The position numbers and the translations under genes were made by a program. A DNA stretch of 64,000 bases, taken from NCBI RefSeq assembly GCF_000306945.1, contig NC_018518.1, positions 3,224,001-3,288,000 of the forward strand, read 5' to 3'. The notes under the pieces were generated by a model. That model saw only the letters and a list, made by a program, of their open reading frames with translations, was not told the DNA's origin and searched no databases. The DNA comes from Bordetella pertussis 18323. Lineage in GTDB: Bacteria; Pseudomonadota; Gammaproteobacteria; Burkholderiales; Burkholderiaceae_B. Below, piece after piece: positions 50,629 through 61,420 of the stretch; positions within the stretch are counted from its first letter, which is position 1, and each line of letters starts with the position of its first letter.

Positions 50629-50847
50629 TCACTTGGAGCGGAAAACAATTCTGGCTCGCGTGAGGTCATAGGGCGTGAGCTCCACTGTGACCTTGTCGCC
50701 GGGCAGAATCCGGATGTAATGCATACGCATCTTGCCGGAAATATGGCCCAACACCACGTGGCCGTTTTCGAGCTTGACGCGGAAGGTCGCGTTGGGGAGG
50801 TTCTCAAGAACCTCTCCTTGCATCTGGATGACGTCGTCCTTAGACAT
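50629..50847 (-). CDS. infA: translation initiation factor IF-1
   Basis: 72 residues; [62 protein letters not shown] is the S1-like OB fold that occupies the ribosomal A site during initiation. 9 bp after secY. Confidence 0.97.
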   Translation of the reverse strand: MSKDDVIQMQGEVLENLPNATFRVKLENGHVVLGHISGKMRMHYIRILPGDKVTVELTPYDLTRARIVFRSK

Positions 50848-50856
50848 TCTCTTTGC

Positions 50857-52182
50857 TTACCGCATCGGCAAACCCGAGCCCTTGAAGTTCGCCTTCTTGA
50901 GCAGCGAGTCGTATTGGTGAGACATCATGTAGGCCTGTACTTGCGCCATGAAATCCATCGTCACCACGACAATAATCAACAGGGACGTACCACCGAAGTA
51001 GAACGGCACATTCCAACGCATCACCAGGAATTCCGGCAGCAAGCACACCAGCGTGATGTAAATCGCACCAGCCAGCGTCAAGCGCATCAGAATCTTGTCA
51101 ATGTAACGCGCGGTCTGCTCGCCCGGACGGATGCCCGGAACGAAAGCGCCGCTCTTCTTCAGGTTGTCTGCAGTTTCGCGGCTGTTGAACACCAGGGCCG
51201 TGTAGAAAAAGCAGAAGAAAATGATCGCGACCGAATACAGCGTGATGTACAGCGGTTGACGAGGCTCGAGCGCGGCAGCAAGGTCACGCAGCCAGGCCAT
51301 GCGTTCGCCGCTCGAGAACCAGCTGGTGATCGTGGCCGGGAACAGAATGATCGACGACGCGAAGATCGGCGGAATCACCCCGGCCATGTTCAGCTTGAGC
51401 GGCAGATGCGAGCTCTGGCCCCCATACACCTTGTTGCCCACCTGGCGCTTGGCATAGTTCACCGTGATCTTGCGCTGTCCGCGTTCCACGAACACCACGA
51501 AGGCGGTAACCAGCACGACCAGGGCCACGATGAACAGCGCCGACAGCACCGACATCGAGTTCGTCCGCACCAGGTCCAGCAGCCCCGCCAGCGCCGAGGG
51601 CAAGCCCGCGACGATACCGGCGAAGATCAGGATCGAGATGCCATTGCCCAGCCCGCGCTCGGTGATCTGCTCGCCCAGCCACATGACGAACATGGTGCCG
51701 GTAACCAGCGTGACCACTGTCGTGAAGCGGAACAACATGCCCGGATCGATGACCAGCCCCGGCTGGGACTCCAGCGCCACCGAAATGCCCACCGCCTGCA
51801 CCAGCGCCAGCACGACCGTGCCGTAGCGGGTGTACTGGGTAATCTTCCGACGGCCGGCCTCGCCCTCTTTCTTGAGCGCTTCCAGCGACGGCACCACCAC
51901 CGACATCAACTGCATGATGATGGATGCCGAAATGTACGGCATGATCCCCAGGGCGAAGATGGAAAAACGCGACAGCGCTCCACCCGAGAACATGTTGAAC
52001 AGGCCCAGGATCCCACCCTCGTGCTGGCGGAACAGGTCCGCCAGCGCGTCCGGGTTGATGCCCGGCACGGGGATGTGGGTACCGAGGCGGTAAACCACCA
52101 AGGCGAGCACCAGGAACACGAGACGGCGTTTCAGATCGCCGTACCGTGCACCGGTTTTGCCCAGAGCCTGCGCTTTAGCCAC
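50857..52182 (-). CDS. secY: preprotein translocase subunit SecY
   Basis: 441 residues, ten transmembrane helices forming the SecYEG protein-export channel. [25 protein letters not shown] first helix, [26 protein letters not shown] plug region and the cytosolic loop [17 protein letters not shown] are conserved. Last-but-two of the spc-type cluster, 14 bp after rplO. Confidence 0.98.
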   Translation of the reverse strand: MAKAQALGKTGARYGDLKRRLVFLVLALVVYRLGTHIPVPGINPDALADLFRQHEGGILGLFNMFSGGALSRFSIFALGIMPYISASIIMQLMSVVVPSLEALKKEGEAGRRKITQYTRYGTVVLALVQAVGISVALESQPGLVIDPGMLFRFTTVVTLVTGTMFVMWLGEQITERGLGNGISILIFAGIVAGLPSALAGLLDLVRTNSMSVLSALFIVALVVLVTAFVVFVERGQRKITVNYAKRQVGNKVYGGQSSHLPLKLNMAGVIPPIFASSIILFPATITSWFSSGERMAWLRDLAAALEPRQPLYITLYSVAIIFFCFFYTALVFNSRETADNLKKSGAFVPGIRPGEQTARYIDKILMRLTLAGAIYITLVCLLPEFLVMRWNVPFYFGGTSLLIIVVVTMDFMAQVQAYMMSHQYDSLLKKANFKGSGLPMR

Positions 52183-52196
52183 TCGTCACCTCGCGT

Positions 52197-52637
52197 TCAA
52201 GCAAGCGAGCCGCCCGCGGCTTCGATGGCGGCGCGAGCGCCGGCCGTCGCGGTAATGCCGCGAAGCACCACCTTGCGCGAGAGTTCACCCGACTTGATGA
52301 CCTTGGCGTAACGCACGCTTTGGCCAACCACACCGGCTGCCTTGAGCGCCTGGACGTCGATTTCCTCGGCTTCCATCAATTGCAGCTCGGACAGGCGCAC
52401 TTCAGCGTACAGGTGCTGACCCAGCGGCGTGAAGCCGCGCTTGGGCAAGCGACGCTGCAACGGCATCTGGCCGCCTTCGAAGCCAACCTTGTGGAAGCCG
52501 CCCGAACGCGACTTCTGGCCCTTGTGGCCACGGCCGGCGGTCTTGCCCAGGCCCGAGCCGATGCCACGGCCGACGCGGCGCTTGGCGTGCTTGCTGCCCT
52601 CGGCGGGCTTCAGCGTATTGAGTTGAATATCCGACAT
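52197..52637 (-). CDS. rplO: 50S ribosomal protein L15
   Basis: 146 residues: [64 protein letters not shown] is the classic glycine-rich N-terminal half that penetrates the large subunit. Confidence 0.98.
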   Translation of the reverse strand: MSDIQLNTLKPAEGSKHAKRRVGRGIGSGLGKTAGRGHKGQKSRSGGFHKVGFEGGQMPLQRRLPKRGFTPLGQHLYAEVRLSELQLMEAEEIDVQALKAAGVVGQSVRYAKVIKSGELSRKVVLRGITATAGARAAIEAAGGSLA

Positions 52638-52646
52638 CGTGATTCC

Positions 52647-52832
52647 TTAGGCTTCCGAGACGGAGACGAGGTAACCCACCTTGTGGATCATCCCGCGCAC
52701 CTCGGGCGTGTCGACCAGCACGCGGCTGCTGTTGATACGGCGCAGGCCCAGGCCGCGAATGGTGTCGCGGTGGGATTGCTTGGTGCCGATCACGGAGCGC
52801 ACGAGCGTAACTTTGATCTGCTTCTGAGCCAT
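52647..52832 (-). CDS. rpmD: 50S ribosomal protein L30
   Basis: 61 residues: [53 protein letters not shown], the short bacterial L30. Three bp after rpsE and nine before rplO. Confidence 0.97.
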   Translation of the reverse strand: MAQKQIKVTLVRSVIGTKQSHRDTIRGLGLRRINSSRVLVDTPEVRGMIHKVGYLVSVSEA

Positions 52833-52835
52833 GAT

Positions 52836-53360
52836 TTACCCCAGGATCTCTTCGACGGACTTGCCGCGCTTGGCAGCAACTTCCGCCGGGGTCAGGGAAG
52901 CGCGCAGACCATTCAACGTGGCGCGAACCAGGTTGTAGGGGTTGCTCGAGCCCAGGCTCTTGGCAACCACGTTACGCACACCCATCACTTCGAAAATAGC
53001 GCGCATCGGACCGCCGGCAATCACGCCGGTACCTTCAGCGGCCGGCGAAATCAGCACCGTCGAGGCGCCGTGCTTGCCCACCACGGTATGGTGCAGCGTG
53101 CCGTTCTTCAGGGCGACCTTGAACATGCCGCGGCGGGCCTGTTCCATTGCCTTCTGAACCGACACCGGCACTTCACGCGCCTTGCCCTTGCCCATGCCGA
53201 TACGGCCATCGCCATCGCCCACCACGGACAACGCGGCAAAGCTCATGGTGCGACCACCCTTGACCACTTTGCTCACGCGGTTGACCGCGATCATCTTCTC
53301 GCGCAGACCGTCGTCGTTCTCTTTTTCCGCGGCGTGCTTGCCTTGTACTTTAGTAGCCAT
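52836..53360 (-). CDS. rpsE: 30S ribosomal protein S5
   Basis: 174 residues. The double-stranded RNA-binding domain holds [51 protein letters not shown], and the loop [27 protein letters not shown] follows. Implicated in translational accuracy. Confidence 0.98.
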   Translation of the reverse strand: MATKVQGKHAAEKENDDGLREKMIAVNRVSKVVKGGRTMSFAALSVVGDGDGRIGMGKGKAREVPVSVQKAMEQARRGMFKVALKNGTLHHTVVGKHGASTVLISPAAEGTGVIAGGPMRAIFEVMGVRNVVAKSLGSSNPYNLVRATLNGLRASLTPAEVAAKRGKSVEEILG

Positions 53361-53375
53361 TTGACAGATCCTCGC

Positions 53376-53738
53376 TTAGAACTTCAGGCCGGCTTCGCGC
53401 GCGGCTTCGGCCAACGCTTTCACGCGGCCATGGTAACGAAAGCCCGAGCGATCAAAGGCAACCAGCTCGATGCCGGCGGCCTTGGCCTTCTCGGCAACAC
53501 GCTTGCCCACCAGCGCGGCGGCGGTGGCGTTGCCACCCTTGCCGGCGCCGCCCAGCTGCGCGCGAACTTCGGCTTCCAGCGTCGAGGCGCTGACCAGCAC
53601 GCGATCGCCTTCCGGCGAAATGATGTTGGCGTAGATGTGCAGGTTCGAGCGGAAAACCGACAGGCGATGCACTCGCAGCTGCGCAATCTTCCGGCGGGTC
53701 GGAACCGCACGACGCAAACGGGAAACTTTTTTGTCCAT
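53376..53738 (-). CDS. rplR: 50S ribosomal protein L18
   Basis: 120 residues; [37 protein letters not shown] and [30 protein letters not shown] are the 5S rRNA-binding segments. Confidence 0.98.
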   Translation of the reverse strand: MDKKVSRLRRAVPTRRKIAQLRVHRLSVFRSNLHIYANIISPEGDRVLVSASTLEAEVRAQLGGAGKGGNATAAALVGKRVAEKAKAAGIELVAFDRSGFRYHGRVKALAEAAREAGLKF

Positions 53739-53759
53739 GATTCGTCCTTGCGTGCGCCG

Positions 53760-54293
53760 TTATTTCTTCTTGGTTTCTTTGATGACGACGCGTTCGTCCG
53801 CGTAGCGCACACCCTTGCCCTTGTAGGGCTCAGGTTCACGGTACTTGCGAATTTCAGCGGCCACCTGACCGACGACTTGCTTGTTCGGGCCCTTGATGAC
53901 GATTTCCGTCTGGGTGGGGCATTCGGCCTTGACGCCGGCGGGCAGCTGGTGCACAACATCGTGCGAAAAACCCAGCTGCAGCTTGACCGCGTCGCCTTGA
54001 ATCTGGGCGCGGTAACCCACGCCGACCAGGTTCAGCTTGCGTTCGAAGCCCTTGCTCACGCCGGTCACCATGTTGGCGACCAGGGCGCGCAAGGTGCCCG
54101 ACATCGCGTTGGCATGGCGGCTGTCGTTGGCAACGACAAAGGTCAGCTTGCCGTCTTCCTGGGCGACGTTGACGTCGCCAGTCAGCGATTGCACCAAGAT
54201 ACCCAGCGGGCCCTTGACGGTAATCTGGTCCGGCTGGATGCTGGCTTCAACACCCTTGGGCAGTTCTACCGGGTATTTAGCGATACGTGACAT
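53760..54293 (-). CDS. rplF: 50S ribosomal protein L6
   Basis: 177 residues from [19 protein letters not shown]; two tandem L6 folds, and the family ending [24 protein letters not shown]. The start at 54293 is the family start; a longer frame to 54341 overlaps rpsH and is not used. Confidence 0.98.
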   Translation of the reverse strand: MSRIAKYPVELPKGVEASIQPDQITVKGPLGILVQSLTGDVNVAQEDGKLTFVVANDSRHANAMSGTLRALVANMVTGVSKGFERKLNLVGVGYRAQIQGDAVKLQLGFSHDVVHQLPAGVKAECPTQTEIVIKGPNKQVVGQVAAEIRKYREPEPYKGKGVRYADERVVIKETKKK

Positions 54294-54303
54294 TCGACTC
54301 TCC

Positions 54304-54699
54304 TTAGGCCACGTAGCACAGGACTTCGCCGCCCACGCCATTGGCGCGAGCCTTGCGGTCGGTCATCACGCCGCGCGAGGTCGAAACGATAGCCACGCCC
54401 AGGCCGTTCATGACCTGAGGAATGCTGGTGCGGCCCTTGTAGATACGCAGACCGGGGCGCGAGACGCGTTCGATGCGCTCGATGACCGGACGGCCGGCGT
54501 AGTACTTCAGGGTGATCTCGAGCTCAGGCTTGGCCTGGGTGCCCTTGACCGAATAGCCATCGATGTAACCTTCGTCTTTCAGCACGGTGGCAATGGCCAC
54601 TTTCAGCTTCGAGGCGGGCATGGTCACCGTGGTTTTGTCAACTTGCTGCGCATTGCGAATGCGAGTCAGCATATCGGCGATGGGATCGCTCATGCTCAT
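54304..54699 (-). CDS. rpsH: 30S ribosomal protein S8
   Basis: 131 residues; [46 protein letters not shown] and [38 protein letters not shown] favours ATG 54699 over the one two codons later. S8 is the usual autogenous repressor of the spc operon. Confidence 0.98.
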   Translation of the reverse strand: MSMSDPIADMLTRIRNAQQVDKTTVTMPASKLKVAIATVLKDEGYIDGYSVKGTQAKPELEITLKYYAGRPVIERIERVSRPGLRIYKGRTSIPQVMNGLGVAIVSTSRGVMTDRKARANGVGGEVLCYVA

Positions 54700-54709
54700 A
54701 TTCGTTCTC

Positions 54710-55015
54710 CTACCAGCTGGCCTTGGTCATGCCGGGAACTTCGCCCTTCATCGCCATTTCACGCAATTTGTGGCGGGTCAGGCCGAACTTGCGGAACACG
54801 CCGCGCGGACGACCGGTAACCACGCAACGATTGCGTTGGCGAGTGGGGTTGGCATTGCGCGGCAGCTGTTGCAGCTTGAGCCGAGCTTGGTAACGTTCTT
54901 CGTCGGTCTTCGACTGGTCGTCGATGATCGCCTTCAATTCGGCGCGCTTGGCGGCATACTTGTCAGCCAGCTTGGCGCGCTTGATATCACGATTGATGAG
55001 GGAGAGTTTAGCCAC
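54710..55015 (-). CDS. rpsN: 30S ribosomal protein S14
   Basis: 101 residues, the long form: [49 protein letters not shown]. It lacks the CxxC pairs of the zinc-binding short form, so it does not need zinc. Confidence 0.98.
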
Positions 55016-55027
55016 GTCATCAGCCCC

Positions 55028-55567
55028 TTAGTTACGGAACGGGAAGCTGAAGGCCGTCAACAGCGCCTTGGCTTCGTCGTCAGTCTTGGCGGTGGTGGTG
55101 ATGCTGATGTTCAGCCCACGCAGCGCGTCGATCTTGTCGTATTCGATTTCGGGGAAGATGATTTGCTCTTTCACCCCGATGTTGTAGTTGCCACGGCCGT
55201 CGAACGCACGACCCGAGATGCCGCGGAAGTCACGCACGCGCGGCAGCGCGACCGCAACCAGGCGATCCAGGAATTCGTACATGCGCTGACCACGCAGCGT
55301 GACCATGCAACCGATCGGATAGTTTTCGCGGATCTTGAACCCGGCAATAGCCTTGCGGGTCTTGGTCACCACGGGCTTCTGGCCGGAGATCTTGGTCAGG
55401 TCGGAAACAGCGTGCTCGATGACCTTCTTGTCGGCGACCGCTTCCGAGACACCCATGTTCAGGGTGATCTTGGTGATGCGGGGCACTTCCATCACGCACT
55501 TGTAGCCGAACTTGGCCTGCAGGTCGGCAACGACCTTGCTCTTGTAAAACTCTTGCAAACGAGACAT
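55028..55567 (-). CDS. rplE: 50S ribosomal protein L5
   Basis: 179 residues; [66 protein letters not shown] is the 5S rRNA- and P-site-contacting core. 12 bp after rplX. Confidence 0.98.
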   Translation of the reverse strand: MSRLQEFYKSKVVADLQAKFGYKCVMEVPRITKITLNMGVSEAVADKKVIEHAVSDLTKISGQKPVVTKTRKAIAGFKIRENYPIGCMVTLRGQRMYEFLDRLVAVALPRVRDFRGISGRAFDGRGNYNIGVKEQIIFPEIEYDKIDALRGLNISITTTAKTDDEAKALLTAFSFPFRN

Positions 55568-55579
55568 GTCTGTCGCCCC

Positions 55580-55900
55580 TTACGCCTTGGCGCCGACCAC
55601 GGCGCCATTGGAACGGAACACGCGAACCTTGCGACCGTCCACTTCCTGCACGCCGACGCGGTCGCCCTTGCCGGTGGCCGGGTTGAACAGCGCCACGTTC
55701 GAAACGTGGATGGGCATGGTCTTTTCGACGATGCCGCCAGGATTGTTGGCCATCGGGTTGGCCTTGACGTGCTTCTTCACGACGTTCACGCCTTCGACCA
55801 GCACATGGTCGGCGTCAACGCGGGCCAGCACGGTGCCGCGACGCTTCTTGTCGCGGCCGGTCAGGACGATGACTTCGTCGCCTTTACGGATGTTGTTCAT
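55580..55900 (-). CDS. rplX: 50S ribosomal protein L24
   Basis: 106 residues; [50 protein letters not shown] is the KOW-motif assembly initiator of the large subunit. Confidence 0.98.
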   Translation of the reverse strand: MNNIRKGDEVIVLTGRDKKRRGTVLARVDADHVLVEGVNVVKKHVKANPMANNPGGIVEKTMPIHVSNVALFNPATGKGDRVGVQEVDGRKVRVFRSNGAVVGAKA

Positions 55901-55910
55901 CGCGGGCTCC

Positions 55911-56279
55911 TTACAGCACTTCCGGGGCCAGCGACACGATCTTCATGAACCGCTCGGTACGCAGTTCACGCGTAACGGGTCCGAAGATGCGGGTGCCGAT
56001 CGGCTCCAGCTTGGCATTGAGCAACACGGCGGCATTGCCACCGAAACGGATCAGCGAACCGTCTTTGCGGCGCACGCCCTTGGCGGTACGCACCACCACA
56101 GCGTTGTAGATTTCGCCTTTCTTGACGCGTCCGCGCGGAGCCGCATCTTTGACGCTCACCTTGATGATGTCGCCGATACCGGCATAACGGCGCTTGGAGC
56201 CACCGAGCACCTTGATGCACATGACAGCACGCGCACCAGTGTTGTCGGCCACGTCCAGCGTGGTCTGCATTTGGATCAT
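55911..56279 (-). CDS. rplN: 50S ribosomal protein L14
   Basis: 122 residues; [50 protein letters not shown] and [25 protein letters not shown]. It is now the first gene of the spc-type transcript: the usual upstream neighbour rpsQ is 3.4 kb away, so rplN must have its own promoter in 56280-56780. Confidence 0.98.
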
Positions 56280-56784
56280 GATTTTTCCTGTTCCAACTTA
56301 ACTGAAAACACGCCCTTCCCAGGTTCGCATTTCCTGCCAGTTTTGGTCCCGTCAGGTCCGTGCGCAGCCTGCTGGCAACGAACGACCCTGGGTTGAAATC
56401 CTGCGGAAATTTCCCTCTTGCCAGCTGATCTGGCCGCCGAATCAGGAGCTTGCAAACACCGGTTGCCCGATACCCTGCCCGCTCCGCGCTTCTGCCGCCT
56501 GCCTGTCGCTTGGCCCTGCCTGGCTATGCCAGGCCCGAAGGCTCATTCCACCCAGGTCGTTTCGTTTAACCCAAGCCTAGAACCCCGGAAAGTCCAACCA
56601 AAACCGGCCCAATCGAACCAACAATTTGGGAAAGCTGGTAATTCTACCCCGCCAAACGAATCTATGCAAGGCCCTTGCACATTTGCCCCGCACTGTCGGC
56701 TTAATCCAACGCCCACGGCCGCGGCAGGCGGCGCACTGATGTGGCCCTGTTTTGGTCCATGGCACCGGCGCTCCCAGGCATCTG
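56280..56784. other. gene-free region upstream of rplN, expected to hold the spc promoter
   Basis: About 500 bp without a credible gene. The minus strand should contain the promoter for rplN and all downstream ribosomal genes; no clear -35/-10 pair was found, only a weak TTGGTT-N16-TAGGCT reading leftward near 56577-56604. A 7-bp-arm hairpin GCCTGGC-TAT-GCCAGGC lies at 56518-56534. Confidence 0.55.
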
Positions 56785-57044
56785 CGGCACGATCAGGGCC
56801 AGATGCAGGCGCAGCACGCCATTGTACGGGCCACGCTGCAAGGGGATGCGCGTGCCGGGTTCGAGAATGGAGACAAGAACGCCTTGGGCAATCCGGAAAT
56901 GCGCAGCAGGGCCTGCGCGGTCCGGGGACAGCGTGCCAGGTTGCAGGCCGAGCGCATCCCATACCCCACGAACACGAAGGTCTTCCACTGATGGTCGTTG
57001 GTGATCATGCCCACGTCCGGCGAGATTTCGTGAAATGCGGGCAA
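56785..57044 (-). pseudogene. remnant of an aspartyl/asparaginyl beta-hydroxylase-family gene
   Basis: On the minus strand LPAFHEISPDVGMITNDHQWKTFVFVGYGMRSACNLARCPRTAQALLRISGLPKAF is open from about 57044, then the frame shifts at about 56874 and continues as VSILEPGTRIPLQRGPYNGVLRLHLALIVP to 56785. These two pieces, in this order, match the Asp/Asn beta-hydroxylase (LpxO-like, 2-oxoglutarate/Fe) family, whose catalytic region reads ILEPG-H-P-HRGPY-G-LR-HL. The metal His of HRGPY is Gln here (LQRGPY). The N-terminal third and the segment with the second metal His are absent. It is a decayed fragment beside the aldehyde dehydrogenase. Confidence 0.75.
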
Positions 57045-57171
57045 CCGCTCGCGCGCGCCGGCATCATTGGCTCCCTGGTCCCGGCTCCTAGTGGCCCCCC
57101 CGCGACGAGGCAAGCTGGTTTAGACTGGCAAAAAACACCACCACCCCATAAATTCGCGAGGACTGACAAGC

Positions 57172-58599
57172 ATGTATGAACAGTTGGCACTGTATATCGA
57201 TGGCGAGTTCCTGACGGGCGACGGCAGGCGCACGCAGGACGTCGTCAATCCGGCCACGCTCGAGGTGCTTGGCCAGTTGCCGCACGCCTCCGAAGCCGAC
57301 CTGGACCGCGCCCTGGCCGCCGCGCAACGTGCCTTCGAAACCTGGAAGCGCACCTCGCCCATGGAACGCGCGGCCATCCTGCGCAAGGTCGGCCAGCTCT
57401 CGCGCGACCGCGCCCAGGAAATCGGCCGCAACATGACGCTGGACCAGGGCAAGCCCTTGGCCGAAGCAGTGGGCGAAGTGGCTTCCTGCTCCGAGCACGC
57501 CGACTGGCATGCCGAAGAATGCCGCCGCATCTACGGCCGCGTGATCCCGCCGCGCAATCCGGATGTCCGCCAGTTCGTGGTGCGCGAACCCATCGGCGTA
57601 TGCGCCGCGTTCACGCCCTGGAACTTCCCGTACAACCAGGCCATCCGCAAGATCGCCGCCGCGCTGGGCGCCGGCTGCACGGTGGTGCTCAAGGGGCCGG
57701 AAGATTCCCCCAGCGCCGTAATGGCGATCGCCCGCATGTTCCACGAAGCCGGCCTGCCCAAGGGCTGCCTGAACATCGTCTGGGGCGAACCGGCCAAGAT
57801 CTCCGACTACCTGATCCGCTCGCCCATCGTGCGCAAGGTGTCGTTCACGGGTTCCGTGCCTGTCGGCAAGCAACTGGCCGCCCTGGCCGGCGCGCACATG
57901 AAGCGCGTCACCATGGAGCTCGGCGGCCATTCGCCGGTGCTGGTGTTCGACGATGCCGACGTCGACCGGGCCGCCGAAATGCTGGCGCGCTTCAAGGTCC
58001 GCAACGCCGGCCAGGTATGCGTGTCGCCCACCCGCTTCTATGTGCAGAACGGCGCCTACGAGCAGTTCCTGGCCCGCTTTACCGAGGTGCTCAAGAACAT
58101 CAAGGTCGGCGACGGCCTGGAGAAAGGCACCGACATGGGTCCGCTGGCGCACGAACGCCGCGTTCCCGCCATGAGCACCTTCGTCGACGATGCGCTCAAG
58201 CACGGCGGCAAGGTGGTGCTTGGCGGCGACGCGCCGGACCGCAAGGGCTACTTCTTCAGCCCGACCGTGGTCACCGAGCTGCCCGACAACGCCATGCTGA
58301 TGACCGAAGAACCCTTCGGCCCGCTGGCGCCTGTGGTGCGCTTCACCGACACCGACGAAGTGCTGCGACGCGCCAACAGCCTGCCGTTCGGCCTGTCTTC
58401 GTATGTGTTCACCAACTCGCTGAAGACGGCAACCAAGGTCTCCAATGCCCTGGAGGCCGGCATGGTCAACATCAATCACTTCGGCAGCGCGCTGGCCGAG
58501 ACGCCCTTCGGCGGCATCAAGGACAGCGGCATCGGCAGCGAAGGCGGCCTGGAAACCTTCGACGGCTACCTGGTCACGAAGTACATCACGCACATCTGA
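57172..58599 (+). CDS. NAD(P)-dependent aldehyde dehydrogenase
   Basis: A 475-residue enzyme of the ALDH superfamily, close to the succinate-semialdehyde/lactaldehyde group. The Rossmann region holds [32 protein letters not shown] and FTGSVPVGK; the general base is Glu249 (MELGGHSP), and the nucleophile is Cys283 ([12 protein letters not shown]). Glu near [11 protein letters not shown] contacts the nicotinamide ribose. It oxidises an aldehyde to its acid in the cytoplasm, substrate not determined. It stands with the next gene on the plus strand inside the ribosomal block that runs the other way. Confidence 0.92.
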   Translation: MYEQLALYIDGEFLTGDGRRTQDVVNPATLEVLGQLPHASEADLDRALAAAQRAFETWKRTSPMERAAILRKVGQLSRDRAQEIGRNMTLDQGKPLAEAVGEVASCSEHADWHAEECRRIYGRVIPPRNPDVRQFVVREPIGVCAAFTPWNFPYNQAIRKIAAALGAGCTVVLKGPEDSPSAVMAIARMFHEAGLPKGCLNIVWGEPAKISDYLIRSPIVRKVSFTGSVPVGKQLAALAGAHMKRVTMELGGHSPVLVFDDADVDRAAEMLARFKVRNAGQVCVSPTRFYVQNGAYEQFLARFTEVLKNIKVGDGLEKGTDMGPLAHERRVPAMSTFVDDALKHGGKVVLGGDAPDRKGYFFSPTVVTELPDNAMLMTEEPFGPLAPVVRFTDTDEVLRRANSLPFGLSSYVFTNSLKTATKVSNALEAGMVNINHFGSALAETPFGGIKDSGIGSEGGLETFDGYLVTKYITHI

Positions 58600-58623
58600 T
58601 CCCGGCTTCCGGGCTCAGGCCAA

Positions 58624-58649
58624 CCCCGCCGCGATCCGGCGGGGTTTTT
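58624..58649 (+). terminator. intrinsic terminator after the aldehyde dehydrogenase
   Basis: CCCCGCCG-CGATC-CGGCGGGG followed by TTTTTC, 25 bases after the stop. The next gene therefore probably relies on read-through or its own promoter. Confidence 0.88.
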
Positions 58650-58685
58650 CATGGCCGGCCAGCCGGCGCAACCGGGGAAAAGACC

Positions 58686-59549
58686 ATGTCCTGCCAACAT
58701 CTGCCTGCATCGCACTACGCGCGGTGCGCCGGACGCGAGCTGCACTATGTCGAATGGGGCCGCCGCGATGCGCCACCGCTGGTCATGTGGCACGGGCTGG
58801 CGCGCACCGGCCGCGACTTCGACGACCTGGCACAGGCCCTGGCCGACCGGTATCGCATCATCTGCCCCGATACGATAGGCCGGGGCCTGTCGCAATGGAG
58901 CCCCCGGCCGGCGCAGGAGTACTGCCTGGATTTCTATGCCACGCTGGCGTGCGAGCTGCTCGACCGGCTGGGCCTGTCCGGGGTGCGCTGGATCGGCACT
59001 TCGATGGGAGGCGCCATCGGCATGCACGGCGCCGCCACCGCGCTGCGCGGACGCATCACGCACCTGGTGCTCAACGATATCGGCCCCACGCTTCCCGCGC
59101 CGGCCATCGAGCGCATCCTGGCCTACGCGGGCGCACCGCCCGCGTTCGACACCGTCGGTGAACTGGAAGCATGGCTGCGTTCGGCCTATCGGCCCTACGG
59201 GTGGTTAAGCGATGCGCAATGGCGCCGCATGGCGGAAACCTCGATACGCCGCTTGCCCGACGGACGGGTCACCACGCACTACGATCCGGCCATCGTCGGC
59301 CAGTTTCGCCATCACCCCACCGACTACGAGCGCTGGTCCGAATACGACTCGCTGCGCATACCCGTATTGCTGCTGCGCGGCGCCGACTCCGACCTGCTGT
59401 TGCCGGAGGTCGCGCACGCCATGACGCGGCGCGGGCCACGCGCCCGGCGTATCGATTTTCCTGACTGCGGCCACGCCCCGGCGCTCAACGTCACGGCGCA
59501 GATACAGGCGATCGCCGATTTTCTCGCGGCACCCGCCGCGCTCGCCTGA
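58686..59549 (+). CDS. alpha/beta-hydrolase
   Basis: A 287-residue alpha/beta-hydrolase. The oxyanion motif HGLARTGRDF, nucleophile elbow GTSMGG (Ser106), acid in RGADSDLLL, and catalytic His in FPDCGHAPALN are present. Members hydrolyse esters, lactones or C-C bonds (MhpC-like); substrate unknown. It follows the aldehyde dehydrogenase by 86 bp across a terminator. Confidence 0.88.
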   Translation: MSCQHLPASHYARCAGRELHYVEWGRRDAPPLVMWHGLARTGRDFDDLAQALADRYRIICPDTIGRGLSQWSPRPAQEYCLDFYATLACELLDRLGLSGVRWIGTSMGGAIGMHGAATALRGRITHLVLNDIGPTLPAPAIERILAYAGAPPAFDTVGELEAWLRSAYRPYGWLSDAQWRRMAETSIRRLPDGRVTTHYDPAIVGQFRHHPTDYERWSEYDSLRIPVLLLRGADSDLLLPEVAHAMTRRGPRARRIDFPDCGHAPALNVTAQIQAIADFLAAPAALA

Positions 59550-59577
59550 CGCGCATCAGCGTTCTGGCGTGTGGCGA

Positions 59578-59605
59578 GGAGCCTGCCCCGGCGGGGACAG
59601 GCTCC
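59578..59605. repeat. hairpin repeat of the GGAGCCTG.CCC / GGGGACAGGCTCC family
   Basis: A 28-bp imperfect palindrome of the same family and length as that at 5259-5286. Lies between the convergent hydrolase and rpsQ. Confidence 0.7.
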
Positions 59606-59641
59606 CGGCCGCCCCATTTGCCGCGGCAATGCTCGATGAAC

Positions 59642-59672
59642 AAAAAAACGGCAAGAGCCAGGCTCTTGCCGT
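59642..59672 (-). terminator. intrinsic terminator of the S10 operon after rpsQ
   Basis: Minus strand ACGGCAAGAGCC-T-GGCTCTTGCCGT followed by seven T in a row, 43 bases after the rpsQ stop. It ends transcription before the inserted region. Confidence 0.93.
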
Positions 59673-59715
59673 TTCATGCCGGAGCGGCGAGCCGCTCCGG
59701 TATCCTGCGTGCAAC

Positions 59716-59997
59716 TTAGATGACGCGCGCCGCTTCGACCAGACGCACCACACGCCACGCTTTGGAGCGCGAGATGGGGCGGCCTTCCGCGATTTCGACG
59801 GTATCGCCTTCGTTGTATTGGTTCGACTCGTCATGCGCCTTGTACTTGGCCGAACGCATGATGATCTTGCCAAAGATGGGGTGCTTGACGCGGCGTTCGA
59901 CCAGAACGACGACCGTCTTGTCCATCTTGTTGCTGACAACCTTGCCGACCAGCGTACGCTGGCGCTTGGCAACCTGAGTGTTTTGAGTTTCGCTCAT
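59716..59997 (-). CDS. rpsQ: 30S ribosomal protein S17
   Basis: 93 residues; [44 protein letters not shown] is the OB-fold core of S17. Last gene of the S10 unit; usually followed directly by rplN, but here by a terminator. Confidence 0.98.
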   Translation of the reverse strand: MSETQNTQVAKRQRTLVGKVVSNKMDKTVVVLVERRVKHPIFGKIIMRSAKYKAHDESNQYNEGDTVEIAEGRPISRSKAWRVVRLVEAARVI

Positions 59998-59998
59998 A

Positions 59999-60190
59999 TT
60001 ATTTCCCTGCCTTCTCGGTCAGCAAGGTACGCACGCGCGCGATGTCGCGGCGCACGTTGCGCAGCTGGCTGGTATTGGCAAGCTGCTGCGTGGCCTTCTG
60101 CATACGCAGACCGAATTGTGCCTTCAGCAGGCTCTCGAGCTCTTTGCCGAGCTCGGCGGCGTCTTTGGAACGGAGTTCGCTGGCTTTCAT
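59999..60190 (-). CDS. rpmC: 50S ribosomal protein L29
   Basis: 63 residues; [57 protein letters not shown], a helical hairpin near the peptide exit. One base separates it from rpsQ. Confidence 0.98.
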
Positions 60191-60200
60191 TTAGTACTCC

Positions 60201-60617
60201 TTAAGCACCGATATGACGCGCGACGAACGTGGTCGAGATCGGCAGCTTGGCAGCGGCCAGGCGGAACGCCTCGCGCGCCAGTTCTTCACTGACCCCTTCC
60301 ATTTCGTAGAGCACCTTGCCCGGCTGGATCTCGGCGACCCAGTACTCGGGGTTGCCCTTGCCGTTACCCATACGGACTTCGGCCGGCTTTTGCGAGATCG
60401 GCTTGTCCGGGAAAATACGGATCCAGATACGGCCGCCACGCTTGATGTGACGGTTGATGGCGCGACGAGCGGCTTCGATCTGACGCGCGGTCAGGCGGCC
60501 ACGGCCGGTGGCCTTCAGGCCGAACTCGCCGAACGAAACGTGCGTGCCGCGCGAAGCCAGGCCCGTGTTACGGCCTTTCTGCTCTTTGCGGTACTTCCTG
60601 CGAGAGGGTTGCAGCAT
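60201..60617 (-). CDS. rplP: 50S ribosomal protein L16
   Basis: 138 residues; [88 protein letters not shown] is the L16 signature, positioning A-site tRNA. Confidence 0.98.
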   Translation of the reverse strand: MLQPSRRKYRKEQKGRNTGLASRGTHVSFGEFGLKATGRGRLTARQIEAARRAINRHIKRGGRIWIRIFPDKPISQKPAEVRMGNGKGNPEYWVAEIQPGKVLYEMEGVSEELAREAFRLAAAKLPISTTFVARHIGA

Positions 60618-60619
60618 GG

Positions 60620-61411
60620 TTATTCTCCTTCAGGCGCCGGAGCCGCGTCCGCCTTGCGGGGACCACGGCCACGACCACCCGGACGACCGGTACGGGCACC
60701 GTCCGGACGATCGCCACGCGGGGCGCGGCGCGGACGACGCTCTTCTTCACGCGGGGTGGCGGCTTCGGGAGGCAGCTCGCCATTGGCCAGCATATCGCCC
60801 TTGTAGACCCACACCTTGATGCCAATCACACCATAGGTGGTGTGGGCTTCCGAGGTGCCGTAGTCGATGTTCGCCTTCAGCGTGTGAAGCGGTACACGGC
60901 CTTCGCGGTACCATTCGGTGCGCGCGATTTCGATGCCGTTCAGACGGCCCGAGCTCATGATCTTGATGCCTTGAGCACCCAGGCGCATGGCGTTCTGCAT
61001 GGCGCGCTTCATCGCGCGGCGGAACATGATGCGCTTTTCGAGCTGCTGCGAGATCGAGTCGGCGATCAGCTGGGCGTCGGTTTCCGGCTTGCGGATTTCC
61101 TCGATGTTGACGTGCACGGGCACGCCCATCAGACGCTGCAGATCGGCCTTCAGGTTCTCGATGTCCTCGCCGCGCTTGCCGATCACCACACCCGGACGGG
61201 CCGAGTAAACGGTGATGCGGGCGTTCTTGGCGGGACGCTCGATGATGACGCGACCGACGGAAGCGCTCTTCAGCTTCTTCTTCAGGTACTCGCGAACGCG
61301 GATGTCTTCGGCCAGCATGGTGCCGAAAGCCTTGTCGTCGGCGAACCAACGCGAGGTCCAATTACGGGTGACCGCGAGACGGAACCCAGTGGGGTGAATT
61401 TTCTGACCCAT
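60620..61411 (-). CDS. rpsC: 30S ribosomal protein S3
   Basis: 263 residues, somewhat longer than E. coli S3 (233). [25 protein letters not shown] and the KH-domain [11 protein letters not shown] are standard. The C-terminal extension ([22 protein letters not shown]... ending PAPEGE) is Arg/Gly/Pro-rich and typical of betaproteobacteria. Confidence 0.98.
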   Translation of the reverse strand: MGQKIHPTGFRLAVTRNWTSRWFADDKAFGTMLAEDIRVREYLKKKLKSASVGRVIIERPAKNARITVYSARPGVVIGKRGEDIENLKADLQRLMGVPVHVNIEEIRKPETDAQLIADSISQQLEKRIMFRRAMKRAMQNAMRLGAQGIKIMSSGRLNGIEIARTEWYREGRVPLHTLKANIDYGTSEAHTTYGVIGIKVWVYKGDMLANGELPPEAATPREEERRPRRAPRGDRPDGARTGRPGGRGRGPRKADAAPAPEGE

Positions 61412-61420
61412 CGTGACTCC

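Noticed and set aside
56543..56962. A 139-codon frame upstream of rplN
   Set aside because: Composition and lack of any motif suggest noise; the nearby real signal is the beta-hydroxylase remnant, which uses other frames.
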